A stretch of DNA of 64,000 bases. It comes from MFD00082-c5 sp963697995 (GTDB lineage Bacteria; Chlamydiota; Chlamydiia; Chlamydiales; JAJFMB01). Location of the stretch: contig OY969110.1 in the NCBI GenBank assembly GCA_963697995.1, positions 1,860,001-1,924,000 on the forward strand. Reading direction: 5' to 3'. The translations under genes and the position numbers were made by a program. This document shows, piece after piece, positions 23,657 to 32,461 of this stretch. Position 1 is the stretch's first letter. Every line of letters starts with the position of its first letter. The notes beneath the pieces are model-generated. The model searched no databases and was not told the DNA's origin. It saw only the letters and a program-made list of their open reading frames with translations.

Positions 23657-25303
23657 TTAAACCTTATTGTTTGTCACTACACCTACTCTTTTTAGCTTGT
23701 TTTGAGCTTCTTTAGACTCTTGAGGTTTTCCGCCATAAAGACACGGCGTCACCACCACTGTCGCAATCCCCTTATTTTGCGCATCAAGAGCTGTATTTGT
23801 CAGCCTAGAGTCTTGATCTACCCCAACAACGACATTCTCCTTAACATCAAGTTTTGTCAACAAAGGTAAATAAGAACTTGTGAAACACTGTCTTTCATCT
23901 AAACCGGCCGAATTCGATTTGACATCATAGCCTACCAAAACGGGAACTATAGGAATGTGCTTAACGTGTTTTTCTAAAAGAGACACAAGGGTTCCGTGAA
24001 ACTGAGAGGGTTCAGTTCCTTGAGAGGCATAATCATGGGTCAAGTTCTCTAAAAGAGCAACTAAAATGACTTTCGTTGTTTCAAGGGAATAATGAACTCC
24101 TAGTTCATTTTTAACTTCTTGAAGAAAGATTGCATTCCAAACCCCATTCCCATTAAAGGCCTCGGAAAGTTTCATATCTTTCACACTTTTCATTTGAAAA
24201 TCAGGATTAATTCTAACCTCATCATAGCTTAAGATAAAGATAGCTTGTAAATCATCAATGATTTTCTCTTGCTTTATCTTGTCAGATGTTACAAATTTAA
24301 ACATCTCAGGTTTTATAGGAGTGGAACGAAGAGCTATTGCAAAAGGCATAAGGGATTTCTCTTTTAGCCCTTTCAAGGCAGTCCCTTTTATTGGGACTGC
24401 TCCTTTATTTTCCTCAAAAACGATTGAACCATCTTTATTTTCACGCATATTGAAAAGCTGCCCCGTCGGAGCTGTTTTCCAGAATTCAGAGATTTTGACC
24501 CCAAGCCGTTTCCCCTCGTCATTTAGGGAAAGGGTAATAGAATCGGAACTTTCCTCAATATTGTAGTAGAAACTTGTAAAAGAGTTGTGTTCTTTTGGTT
24601 TATATTTTTTAAGCAAAATAATAAGATCAAACTCATTTTTTTCTAAAAGCTTTTCAATATTTTTAAAAAAATTTAAGCGTGTTTTAAGATCCGATACACT
24701 TCCACTCTTAAATGATTCCTCTTCAATGCCAACAATCGATAACACATTTACTTTTTTACCCTTAAAAAATGCAGCTAATTTATCAACTTGAGCAGGTGAT
24801 TGAGGTTGATTTCCATTCATTTTTTCTATACCTGGTACTAAGAGTAACTCTTTGCCCGCCAGTTCAGGAAATTCAGACGAGTTAATAGGACCTGTTAAAT
24901 TGGCCTTCTTAACCTGACAAATCTTTACAGATTTCATGAGCTGATTCACCCGTTTGTTCAAGTGATAGCTTTCCTTTTCAACCTCTTGTTTCTTTCGTTC
25001 ATTAACAACTGAATGATATCCCATAAAAGCAAGAGCTACGATTCCGCCAAAAATTGGGGGCCATGTGATCACTCCCCAGGCAAACTGCTTGAGAGCTGAC
25101 TTGAAATGGGTATTTTTCTCCCCTGCAAACCTTTGAATTATGGAACCAAAAACCTTCAGGATACTCACTGCAATGTTTGTTATGGCAGCAAGAGAGGTTA
25201 AAAGAAAGGTTCCTTCGACAAACTTTAAACCTCTGCTTCCCTGGACGAGCTCAAGCTGATTTAAAATTTGACTCAACATAGAAACAGTATTAATATCACC
25301 CAT
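23657..25303 (-). CDS. Inc-like membrane protein with degenerate nicotinamidase domain (paralog 2)
   Basis: 548 residues, 38 bp upstream of paralog 1 and likely cotranscribed with it. It has the same bilobed hydrophobic N-terminus (LKFVEGTFLLTSLAAITNIAVS; WGVITWPPIFGGIVALAFMGY) and coiled coil. In the hydrolase region the catalytic Asp is Gly (VLSIVGIEEESF), the Lys is lost (PVLVGYDV) and the Cys is absent (VDQDSRLTNTALDA). All three catalytic positions differ from nicotinamidase, while the surrounding scaffold remains readable. Open frame and length are intact, so selection on a non-catalytic function is likely. Confidence 0.7.
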   Translation of the reverse strand: MGDINTVSMLSQILNQLELVQGSRGLKFVEGTFLLTSLAAITNIAVSILKVFGSIIQRFAGEKNTHFKSALKQFAWGVITWPPIFGGIVALAFMGYHSVVNERKKQEVEKESYHLNKRVNQLMKSVKICQVKKANLTGPINSSEFPELAGKELLLVPGIEKMNGNQPQSPAQVDKLAAFFKGKKVNVLSIVGIEEESFKSGSVSDLKTRLNFFKNIEKLLEKNEFDLIILLKKYKPKEHNSFTSFYYNIEESSDSITLSLNDEGKRLGVKISEFWKTAPTGQLFNMRENKDGSIVFEENKGAVPIKGTALKGLKEKSLMPFAIALRSTPIKPEMFKFVTSDKIKQEKIIDDLQAIFILSYDEVRINPDFQMKSVKDMKLSEAFNGNGVWNAIFLQEVKNELGVHYSLETTKVILVALLENLTHDYASQGTEPSQFHGTLVSLLEKHVKHIPIVPVLVGYDVKSNSAGLDERQCFTSSYLPLLTKLDVKENVVVGVDQDSRLTNTALDAQNKGIATVVVTPCLYGGKPQESKEAQNKLKRVGVVTNNKV

Positions 25304-25412
25304 TCACGACCTCGCTGGTAAATTGCATTCCGAAGTTCCTTTATTCAGTTCTAGTTCAGACAATAAGTATGGTTCAAAAAAATGGATAAATTTTGCAAGC
25401 TTAAAGTTGAAA

Positions 25413-25445
25413 AGGAGCTTTTGCCTCAAAGAAGCAAAAGCTCCT
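25413..25445 (-). terminator. Intrinsic terminator after nicotinamidase-like paralog 3
   Basis: Perfect 12-bp stem AGGAGCTTTTGC/GCAAAAGCTCCT with a 9-base loop, followed on the minus strand by TTTTC. It separates paralog 3 from paralogs 2 and 1. Confidence 0.7.
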
Positions 25446-25455
25446 CTCTTTCTCT

Positions 25456-27156
25456 TTAAATTTTTGTGCCCGTAACTACTTTCACCCCGTATTTTTTATA
25501 CAACACATTAGCTGCTTTTGTATCCTCTTCAGTAATACCTGCTGTACATAATGTGACAACAGTAGTTGGAATACCTGCTTTTTGCGCATCTACTGCTGTA
25601 TTAGTAGGACAATACTTGTCGGCGACACCAACAACGACATTCTTTTCGATTTCAAAGTTTTTAAGTAAAGGTAAATAAGGACTTGCCAAATAACCTCTTG
25701 TGTTTAAAGCGCCAGAGTACGCCTCTCCCAATCTGAAATCATTTCCCTTAATAAGAGGAACCATTGGAATGTGACTGGCGTGTGTTTGTAAAAGTGTCAC
25801 AAGTTTTTCGTGGAATTGATGTGATTTAGTTCCTACACCACAATGATCTGGCCAAAGATCTTCTAGAAGAGCTCCCAATATCCCTTTCGTTTTCTCTAGA
25901 GTATACTCATCTCCTAACTTTTCTTTAAATCCTTTAACAAACGCCTCATCCCAATTTCCATTTCCATCAAAGGCGGCGGTGATTTGTTTTCCATCAATTG
26001 TAAAATCAGATTTAATCTCTGTTGTATTGATAGCACTGAACAAGCCAATCTCTTTTAATTTTTCCAAAATAGCGTTCTGATTATCTACCTCTTGTTCAAC
26101 ATTTCGGAACATATAAGGAGTAATCTCAACAGGATGAAGAGCTTTTGCAAAAGGCATCAAGTCTCCGTCCCTTAACGCTTTCAGTTTAGCTCCTTTAGTA
26201 GCTTTAGGATCTTCTTTTTCAGTAAATGTGATGGAACCATCGTTATTTTCAGTGATATTGAAATATTGACCCATGGGAAGATCTTTCCAAAAAGGTTTAA
26301 TCTTTACCCCAATTTTTTGTCCGTCAGATTTAGGTGTTAGAGTTAACGAATCAGGTGTTTCTTTAACAGTATAATAACGACTTGTAAATGACTTGTGGCT
26401 TTTCGGATGAAAATCTTTTGTCATGACGATAAGATCAAATTCGTTTTCTTGAAGAAGCTTTTCAATATTCTTGAAAATTTTCTCTTCGGCTCCGGGAACC
26501 ATCAAGCTTCCCCCATTTAAGAAACCGTTCTGAATATCGATCATCGATAAAACTTTGATCTTTTTTTCCTTGAATTGAGTTTCTAATAACTTCAACTTTT
26601 CCTTCGAGGCGGTTTCTAAAACTTCTTCAATAGTTGCAGTAGATTCATACTCGCCTGTATTATTAGCTGGGTCTAATAAAAGCGAGACGACAGGCAAACC
26701 TTTATTTTTAAGCTCGGGGAATAACTGTTCACTAAAATCAATAGTAGTCAAACCTGCTGTTTCAAGCTCCATTCTTTTTACAACTCTTTCCAATTGAGTG
26801 ACTTGTTTTTTCAACTCGTTGTTTTGCTTTGCTTGCTCTGCAAGTTTTTGTCCATTTGCAGCGGTTTTGTAACCCAAGTATCCCAAGGCGACCGCTCCGC
26901 CAAAACCGGGAGTCAAAGTCACAACACCCCAAGAAAACTGTTTAAGGGCTGACTCAAAATGAGTGTTTTTTTCCCCTTTTGCCAACTGAATCAACGATCC
27001 CACAACCTTAATAATACTTACGACTATATTTGTGATCGCAGCTACAGAGGTGAAAAGGACTGAAGCTTCAACAGCCTTTAATCCTCGGCTCCCTTGCACA
27101 TGTTCCAATTGATCCAAAAATCTACTTAAACCTGAAGTTGAATTAACTCCACTCAT
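25456..27156 (-). CDS. Inc-like membrane protein with intact nicotinamidase-type catalytic triad (paralog 3)
   Basis: 566 residues. Two hydrophobic segments (about 31-60 and 76-98) separated by a short loop give Inc-like topology, followed by a coiled coil (105-132). From residue 200 the protein matches PncA-type nicotinamidases: MIDIQNGFLNGGSL (Asp207), TKDFHPKSHKSF (metal ligands Asp248, His250, His254), LWPDHCGVGT, VPLIKGND (Lys470) and GVADKYCPTNTAVDA (Cys516). Asp-Lys-Cys is the family triad that deamidates nicotinamide to nicotinate. About 170 residues are inserted between the metal motif and LWPDHC, far more than in PncA. A membrane-anchored nicotinamidase is unusual; if it is an Inc protein, the enzyme would face the host cytosol. 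Confidence 0.75.
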   Translation of the reverse strand: MSGVNSTSGLSRFLDQLEHVQGSRGLKAVEASVLFTSVAAITNIVVSIIKVVGSLIQLAKGEKNTHFESALKQFSWGVVTLTPGFGGAVALGYLGYKTAANGQKLAEQAKQNNELKKQVTQLERVVKRMELETAGLTTIDFSEQLFPELKNKGLPVVSLLLDPANNTGEYESTATIEEVLETASKEKLKLLETQFKEKKIKVLSMIDIQNGFLNGGSLMVPGAEEKIFKNIEKLLQENEFDLIVMTKDFHPKSHKSFTSRYYTVKETPDSLTLTPKSDGQKIGVKIKPFWKDLPMGQYFNITENNDGSITFTEKEDPKATKGAKLKALRDGDLMPFAKALHPVEITPYMFRNVEQEVDNQNAILEKLKEIGLFSAINTTEIKSDFTIDGKQITAAFDGNGNWDEAFVKGFKEKLGDEYTLEKTKGILGALLEDLWPDHCGVGTKSHQFHEKLVTLLQTHASHIPMVPLIKGNDFRLGEAYSGALNTRGYLASPYLPLLKNFEIEKNVVVGVADKYCPTNTAVDAQKAGIPTTVVTLCTAGITEEDTKAANVLYKKYGVKVVTGTKI

Positions 27157-27208
27157 GATAACTCCCTATTTTTCCAAAACTGGTAGAAATATTTTTTTCA
27201 AAGAAGGG

Positions 27209-27237
27209 AGTTTATCAAAATTGGTATTCTTTCTCAA
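27209..27237 (-). promoter_or_regulatory. Promoter of nicotinamidase-like paralog 3
   Basis: Minus strand TTGAGA (27232-27237), 17-base spacer, TAAACT (27209-27214), about 52 bases before the ATG, which itself follows AGGGAG. Confidence 0.5.
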
Positions 27238-27336
27238 GATAAAAATGCGACTTAAAACCATATAAGAGTTCTTTTAAATAGGTGTCTTTTTTAATTAAAT
27301 AAAAAAGAATTTGACTCTTTTTGTTGACAGTGGAGA

Positions 27337-27373
27337 AATAAACGCCCGTTTCGCTAAACAGCTAACGAGCGTT
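27337..27373 (-). terminator. Terminator after the DUF378 gene
   Basis: AACGCCCGTT (27341-27350) pairs with AACGAGCGTT (27364-27373) with one mismatch; the minus-strand transcript continues into TTTATTT. It lies 14 bases past the DUF378 stop. Confidence 0.55.
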
Positions 27374-27386
27374 TCATCAAAAGAGG

Positions 27387-27590
27387 TTATTTCCAACGGT
27401 TCTGTATCGCTTTCCATTGGAAAATTTGGTAAAGAGCTGCCGCTCCCACTAAAAGATAAACACCTCTTACAATTAAAGGGGACTCCTTTAAAAGCGTCTC
27501 CACGAAGTTAATCCCGGAAACCCCAATTAATCCCCAGTTAAGACCCCCGATAACAAGTAAAAGGGCTGCTAAAACATCAATAATTTTCAT
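27387..27590 (-). CDS. Small DUF378 membrane protein
   Basis: 67 residues with two hydrophobic segments (DVLAALLLVIGGLNWGLIGV and VRGVYLLVGAAALYQIF). The GGLNWGLIG motif defines the DUF378/YuzA family of small bacterial membrane proteins of unknown function. A strong AGGAGA site precedes the ATG. It is monocistronic, with a terminator immediately after it. Confidence 0.85.
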   Translation of the reverse strand: MKIIDVLAALLLVIGGLNWGLIGVSGINFVETLLKESPLIVRGVYLLVGAAALYQIFQWKAIQNRWK

Positions 27591-27719
27591 ACAATCTCCT
27601 AAAATTTAAGTGAACTAAGACATGCATTTACCCTAAAACCTCTGCCTATTTTTCATCAACTTATTTTTTATATAAAAATAAGTTGTTCTTAAAATCTCCT
27701 CTTCCTTAAAGTTTCTCTC

Positions 27720-29060
27720 ATGAACCCCACTGAGCAAATCATCACAGTCACCGAGTTGACTAACAATATCAAAGAAATTCTTGAAAAATCGTTTGTTGCT
27801 ATCCGCTTAAAAGGGGAGATCAGCAACTTTAAAAAACAAACTTCAGGACACCTCTACTTCTCCTTAAAAGATGAAAATGCCACGATTGCCGCTGTGATGT
27901 TTAGAGGATTTACCACAGCGTTAAAATTTAACCCAAAAGATGGGGATAAGGTGATTATCGAAGGGGATTTAACGGTTTATCCTCCTAGTGGTCGGTATCA
28001 GCTGCTTGTCAAATCGGTCTCGCTTCAAGGAGTTGGAGATCTTCTCCTTAAATTAGAGGAGCTTAAAGTAAAACTTCACAAGATGGGTTATTTCAGTCAG
28101 ATCCATAAGAAGCCACTACCCCACATGCCAAAAACAATTGGGATTATCACAAGTCCTACAGGTGCCGCCATTCAGGATATGATTCATGTTCTTAAAAGGA
28201 GAAATGCCGCTGTCCACGTCATCCTCTACCCTGTAAAAGTGCAGGGGGAAGGCGCTAAAGAAGAGATTGCTTGTGCCATACAGGAGTTTAACCGGTATAA
28301 CTTAGCTGACGTGCTTATCGTTGGAAGAGGGGGCGGAAGTATCGAGGATTTGTGGGCCTTTAACGAAGAGGTCGTTGCTAAAGCAATTTTTGAAAGCCGG
28401 ATACCAATCATTTCTGCGGTCGGACACGAAACTGATCATTGTATTGCCGATTATGTGGCCGACAAACGTGCCCCCACACCCTCTGCTGCTGCCGAAATCG
28501 TTTTAGCTGAGCAACTTGAGCTCTTAAAGCACTTAAACCAACTTTCAAAAAGAGTCGATCAATCTCTCCTCTTTCTCTTAAACAAGCAAAGACAAAAATT
28601 AGAAGCTTTTCAAAAACAACCTGTCTTTCACTCTCCATATGCCCTAATGGGTCCCTTTTTCCAAAAAGCTGACGATTTAAAAAATCGATTAGAACAATCG
28701 ATCAAAGAGCGACTAAGGCAAAAAAGAACAGAATTGCAGGGAAGAGAGAGGGAGCTTGCCGCTTTAAATCCTAATACTCAACTCAACCAATCGACAAAAA
28801 GACTCAACCAGATTCAAAATGCTCTTTCTCAAGCCATGACCCACAAAATCACCCTCCTCAAATCTAGTCTTCAAACAATCAACTCCGCATTAAAAGCGCT
28901 TGACCCAAAAAATGTTTTACAAAGAGGATATGGGATCGTTCTTTCAGAAAAAACAGAACAAGTGGTAGGATCAATCCATTCGGTCGCAGTGGGAGATTCA
29001 CTTAAAATCCTCCTCTCAGACGGTTTTGTTAAAACGACAGTAAATAGGATAGAAACATGA
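27720..29060 (+). CDS. xseA: Exodeoxyribonuclease VII large subunit
   Basis: 446 residues: N-terminal OB fold (SFVAIRLKGEISNFKKQTSGHLYFSLKDE), catalytic core with IGIITSPTGAAIQDM and IVGRGGGSIEDLWAFNEE, ISAVGHETDHCIADYVADKRAPTPSAAAE, then a long coiled coil and C-terminal RGYGIVL motif. With XseB it degrades single-stranded DNA. The stop overlaps the xseB ATG by 4 bp, the first coupling of a three-gene operon ending in nadK. Confidence 0.96.
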   Translation: MNPTEQIITVTELTNNIKEILEKSFVAIRLKGEISNFKKQTSGHLYFSLKDENATIAAVMFRGFTTALKFNPKDGDKVIIEGDLTVYPPSGRYQLLVKSVSLQGVGDLLLKLEELKVKLHKMGYFSQIHKKPLPHMPKTIGIITSPTGAAIQDMIHVLKRRNAAVHVILYPVKVQGEGAKEEIACAIQEFNRYNLADVLIVGRGGGSIEDLWAFNEEVVAKAIFESRIPIISAVGHETDHCIADYVADKRAPTPSAAAEIVLAEQLELLKHLNQLSKRVDQSLLFLLNKQRQKLEAFQKQPVFHSPYALMGPFFQKADDLKNRLEQSIKERLRQKRTELQGRERELAALNPNTQLNQSTKRLNQIQNALSQAMTHKITLLKSSLQTINSALKALDPKNVLQRGYGIVLSEKTEQVVGSIHSVAVGDSLKILLSDGFVKTTVNRIET

Positions 29061-29317
29061 CGGAAACTGAACTCAATTTTGAAGACTCGTTTAAAAGACT
29101 CGAAGAGATTTTAGAAAAACTCAACAGCTCTAAAGTTAGCTTAGATGAGTCGCTAAAACTTTTCGAAGAAGCTAACCGTTTGATGATTAAGTGTCAGAAA
29201 CGACTGCTCTTAGCGGAACAAAAAATTGAGATTTTGATCAAAAATCGCAATGGGGAGATCGAAACAGATTCTCAAGGAGCCCCTCTAAAGGCTCCCTTTG
29301 AAGGAGAGCGCTCATGA
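29057..29317 (+). CDS. xseB: Exodeoxyribonuclease VII small subunit
   Basis: 86 residues with the XseB helical hairpin: LNFEDSFKRLEEILEKLNSS followed by LDESLKLFEEANRLMIKCQKRL. Several XseB chains bind the coiled coil of XseA. It overlaps xseA upstream and nadK downstream by 4 bp each. Confidence 0.93.
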   Translation: MTETELNFEDSFKRLEEILEKLNSSKVSLDESLKLFEEANRLMIKCQKRLLLAEQKIEILIKNRNGEIETDSQGAPLKAPFEGERS

Positions 29318-30156
29318 TCATCGCCCTTTTTCCCAATATCTTTAAAAGCCAGTGCCGAAATATTGCGATCGGTATTCTTGAATACCTCTCAAACCAAAAC
29401 ATCAAAGTGGTCGTTGAAGATTCTGAGGCTAAAGAGATTGGAGCGGCCCCTCTCTCTTCCGTTTCCCCAAAAGAGATCGACTACTCCATTTCTCTTGGCG
29501 GCGATGGAACCATTTTAAGGCTTGTTCAATCATTTCCTGAGATCGAAGCCCCAATCTGCGGCATTAACCTTGGCAGTTTAGGGTTTATGGCAGATGTTCC
29601 CGTCACGGAAATTTACCCTTGTCTTCAAGAGCTCATCGAAGGAAAATGCAAAATAGAGAACAGAATCATGATGGAGGGGCGCACTCTTAAATCGGAAAAA
29701 TGTTTTGCCGTAAATGAGATCGCCTTCCACAGAGGCAGAAGCCCCTATTTAATCGACCTTGCCATTCACGTCGATGGACTCTACCTCAACACTTTTTCAG
29801 CCGATGGGATCATTATCGCGACACCAACCGGTTCAACAGCTTACTCTCTTGCCGCAGGGGGACCTATCCTTACTCCAGACCTAAACGCCTTTGTCTTAAC
29901 CCCTATCTGTCCCCACACCATCTCAAATCGTCCGATCGTCTTAATGCCCAAGCACCAAATCCAAGTGCAGTACTTAAGCGAGCACGAACCTGTCGATGTG
30001 GCCTACGATGGCTTTTCAAACTTTGCCATTTCAACCGGAGAGATGTTTCACATCTGCCTCTCTGAAAGGCGTTTCCGCTTGGTTTCTTTAAAATCACACG
30101 ATTATTTTTCCACGTTAAGATCGAAGCTCAACTGGTCTGGAAAACTCAAACCTTAA
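29314..30156 (+). CDS. nadK: NAD kinase
   Basis: 280 residues with the NAD kinase GGDGT motif (SLGGDGTILRLVQ, near residue 58), NLGSLGFMADV, VNEIAFHRG and ADGIIIATPTGSTAYSLAAGGPI. It phosphorylates NAD to NADP. It ends the xseA-xseB-nadK operon. Chlamydiae generally depend on NAD uptake from the host, so NADP is made from imported NAD. Confidence 0.95.
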   Translation: MIIALFPNIFKSQCRNIAIGILEYLSNQNIKVVVEDSEAKEIGAAPLSSVSPKEIDYSISLGGDGTILRLVQSFPEIEAPICGINLGSLGFMADVPVTEIYPCLQELIEGKCKIENRIMMEGRTLKSEKCFAVNEIAFHRGRSPYLIDLAIHVDGLYLNTFSADGIIIATPTGSTAYSLAAGGPILTPDLNAFVLTPICPHTISNRPIVLMPKHQIQVQYLSEHEPVDVAYDGFSNFAISTGEMFHICLSERRFRLVSLKSHDYFSTLRSKLNWSGKLKP

Positions 30157-30245
30157 GTTTTGTAAAAAATTTTTTTTACATTTATTAAAATTTTTCTAGA
30201 AACAATTTACCTTTATCCGTATCTAAGAAAGTAAATCCTTTTGCA

Positions 30246-30261
30246 GCGAGAAGTGTCTCGC
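30246..30261 (+). promoter_or_regulatory. Stem-loop in the nadK-omcA intergenic region
   Basis: GCGAGA-AGTG-TCTCGC is a 6-bp GC-rich hairpin, followed after GGCCAG by TTTTT. It could end the nadK operon or lie in the omcA leader. The 189-bp region should also hold the omcA promoter, which I could not place confidently. Confidence 0.4.
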
Positions 30262-30345
30262 GGCCAGTTTTTCTGATAAAAAAGGATATGCAGAGGACAA
30301 AAAAATTGACCTTCTTTAAAAATCAACCAAATTAAGGAGTTTGAA

Positions 30346-30558
30346 ATGAACCTTTTAAAAGTTCTTTCTTCTATGTTTGCTGTAGCTTTTACAGCGATCT
30401 GTTTAACAAGCTGCTGCTGCGACCGTGGAAACAGCTGCTGCACAAACAGCTGTGACACATGCTGCCCAACAGCTTGTCCAAAACCTTGCTGTGATCCTTG
30501 CAACAGCACACCTGTTTGCCCACAACCTTGCTGCGCACCTTCATGCGGATGCAGATAA
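30346..30558 (+). CDS. omcA: Small cysteine-rich outer membrane lipoprotein (OmcA-like)
   Basis: 70 residues. A signal peptide ends in lipobox LTSC; the mature part is extraordinarily Cys-rich (CCCDRGNSCC, CDTCCPTACPKPCC, CGCR). This matches the OmcA lipoprotein of Chlamydia, which is disulfide cross-linked into the elementary body envelope in place of peptidoglycan. A consensus AAGGAG site lies 7 bases upstream. The omcB gene follows 160 bp downstream, as in other chlamydiae. Confidence 0.88.
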   Translation: MNLLKVLSSMFAVAFTAICLTSCCCDRGNSCCTNSCDTCCPTACPKPCCDPCNSTPVCPQPCCAPSCGCR

Positions 30559-30569
30559 GGTAAGGTTTC

Positions 30570-30636
30570 AATCAACATGCTCTTTTTTAGGGCATGTTGA
30601 TTCAACAAGCTCTGTTAAAAAGGAGCTTTTTTTTTT
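30570..30636 (+). terminator. Two hairpins and a T-run between omcA and omcB
   Basis: A perfect 11-bp stem (AATCAACATGC, 30570-30580, with 30592-30602) is followed by AAGCTC-loop-GAGCTT (30607-30628) and eight further T. The second is a classic intrinsic terminator. If omcB is read from the omcA promoter, this would act as an attenuator setting a high omcA:omcB ratio. Confidence 0.7.
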
Positions 30637-30718
30637 GACAAAGCTTGTTGATCAGCAAACAAAAAGTTTTAAACTGGAATTGCTGTATTTTTTTTCTTAA
30701 GCGAAAAGGAGTCTTTAA

Positions 30719-32254
30719 ATGAAAAAAAACCTAATGAACTACGTAACGCATCTTTTGGTAGCTGCGACGACGTTTATGTGGGTTAGCGAGTTAAGTGCCG
30801 ACACTTTTGCCGCAAGTAGCGGCGCGTGTTATGGTCAAGCGAACCCTACAATTATCTCTGAGTCTGTCTGTGCACAACCTAAAACTTGCAAATATGGGAA
30901 TAGAAGTGAATTAACCTGCCGAGATGGGATCACAGTGAGAGCTTTAAGTCCTAAAATGTGCATGTTAGGAGATCAATACCCTTTAGAATTTGTGATCGAA
31001 GCTTGCGAAGATGTTTGCGATGTGGTCCTTAACGCCCAACTTCCAGAAGGGGTGACTTTTTTAAAGTCTGAACCTGTTGCCAAGCAAAAAGGAAATGTTT
31101 TGACATGGGACATTGGACCTTTGAAAAAATGTGACTGCATTACAGCCAAAGTTTGGTTAAAATGTGATTGTGAAGGGGAACTCTGCGCCTGTTTTTGTGC
31201 GTCAGCGACCCCCGTTCGTTTCTGTTCGATCGTTTGTGCCAAACCTAAACTTCAGTGCCAAAAAACAGGTCCCTCCGAGGCTAGCCCGGGTGAAAAAATC
31301 ACCTATAGAGTCACTGTGACTAACAAAGGCTCTTGCGCCGCTGAAGAAGTGACTGTGACTGATAATCTTCCCGAAGGATTACAACATGCCAGCGGGATGA
31401 AATCTCTTTGCTATAAAATTGGGCGGTTAGCGCCTTCCGAGTGTCGCACGATCGACATCCCAGTTTGCGCTGTTAAAAGGGGAACTTTCTGCAACACAGC
31501 TATTGTGACATCGTGCAATGCCGAGAGCACCTCATGCCAAGTTTGCACGACGATCAGCTCAAAAGATATCGAGTTAAAAAAGAGTGGACCGAAAGAAGCG
31601 ATCCTTGGAAAAAGTGCTGAGTATCAATTAACAGTGACAAACACTGGTGATCTTCCTTTAACAAACGTGGTGATCACAGACTCAGCGCCACAAGCGACAG
31701 AAATCGTTTCAGCAAGTGGAGCGACTATTCGGGGACATCAAGCTGTTTGGAAATTAAAAGAGTTGAAAGCTGGCGACAAAGCGAGTTTCAGTATGACATT
31801 AGCGACCTGCACTCCAGGAAGCTTTACTAATAGAGCGACTGTTTCTACTAATGAAGGACCTCAAGCTTCTTCAGAAACGACGACACGTTGGAAAGGAATG
31901 CCTGATATTCACGCTAAAATTAGCGATTCAGAAGGTCCGATCTGCATGGGTGACAGCACAAGTATCAATATTTCTGTTGTGAACCAAGGACCTGAGCCTG
32001 ACAAAAACGTCAGAATCAGTGTCACCTTCCCTTCTCAAGTGCAACCGACATCGATTGCCGGTGATGTGAAAGGAACAATTAGTGGCAACACAGTCACTTT
32101 CGAGCCAAGAGAAACTCTTTGGCCAAGACAATGTGTAACAATCAGGATCGACGCGAAAGGAAGAGAGTCTGGAAATGGACAAATCAAATTGGAAGTTTTA
32201 TCAGATTCTTCACAACAACCTGTAACTCAATTAGAAACGGTCCGCGTTTACTAA
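30719..32254 (+). CDS. omcB: Large cysteine-rich periplasmic/outer membrane complex protein OmcB
   Basis: 511 residues with an N-terminal signal peptide and many cysteines in the first 280 residues (CYGQANPTIISESVCAQP, CDCITAKVWLKCDCEGELC). Three DUF11-type beta modules each start with a KxGPxEAxxG pattern, for example KTGPSEASPGEKITYRVTVTN and KSGPKEAILGKSAEYQLTVTN. This is the architecture of the 60-kDa chlamydial OmcB, a disulfide-linked elementary body envelope protein. The AAAAGGAG site is a few bases before the ATG. A strong terminator follows. Confidence 0.93.
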   Translation: MKKNLMNYVTHLLVAATTFMWVSELSADTFAASSGACYGQANPTIISESVCAQPKTCKYGNRSELTCRDGITVRALSPKMCMLGDQYPLEFVIEACEDVCDVVLNAQLPEGVTFLKSEPVAKQKGNVLTWDIGPLKKCDCITAKVWLKCDCEGELCACFCASATPVRFCSIVCAKPKLQCQKTGPSEASPGEKITYRVTVTNKGSCAAEEVTVTDNLPEGLQHASGMKSLCYKIGRLAPSECRTIDIPVCAVKRGTFCNTAIVTSCNAESTSCQVCTTISSKDIELKKSGPKEAILGKSAEYQLTVTNTGDLPLTNVVITDSAPQATEIVSASGATIRGHQAVWKLKELKAGDKASFSMTLATCTPGSFTNRATVSTNEGPQASSETTTRWKGMPDIHAKISDSEGPICMGDSTSINISVVNQGPEPDKNVRISVTFPSQVQPTSIAGDVKGTISGNTVTFEPRETLWPRQCVTIRIDAKGRESGNGQIKLEVLSDSSQQPVTQLETVRVY

Positions 32255-32279
32255 TCGATTTGTTAAATCCTTATGAGGC

Positions 32280-32316
32280 GATGGCTTTGGGTATCCCCCA
32301 AAGCCATCTTTTTTTT
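32280..32316 (+). terminator. Intrinsic terminator after omcB
   Basis: Perfect 12-bp stem GATGGCTTTGGG/CCCAAAGCCATC with a 5-base loop and eight T. Confidence 0.9.
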
Positions 32317-32461
32317 GCCCTTGCCCTTATTTCACAAAAAATTTCTTCCATGTTGTTAGATGGAAAAAAATTGCCCAAAAAAGGTTAAGAGTCATTCCCT
32401 AATCGAAATGTTAAAGAGGACGGTTCCCATTTTATTGGCAACTTGGTAAACTCTCAAACTT

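Noticed and set aside
22056..30156. An NAD salvage operon linking the nicotinamidase-like genes to nadK
   Set aside because: They are on opposite strands, separated by DUF378, and nadK is coupled to xseA-xseB; proximity alone does not show a shared pathway.
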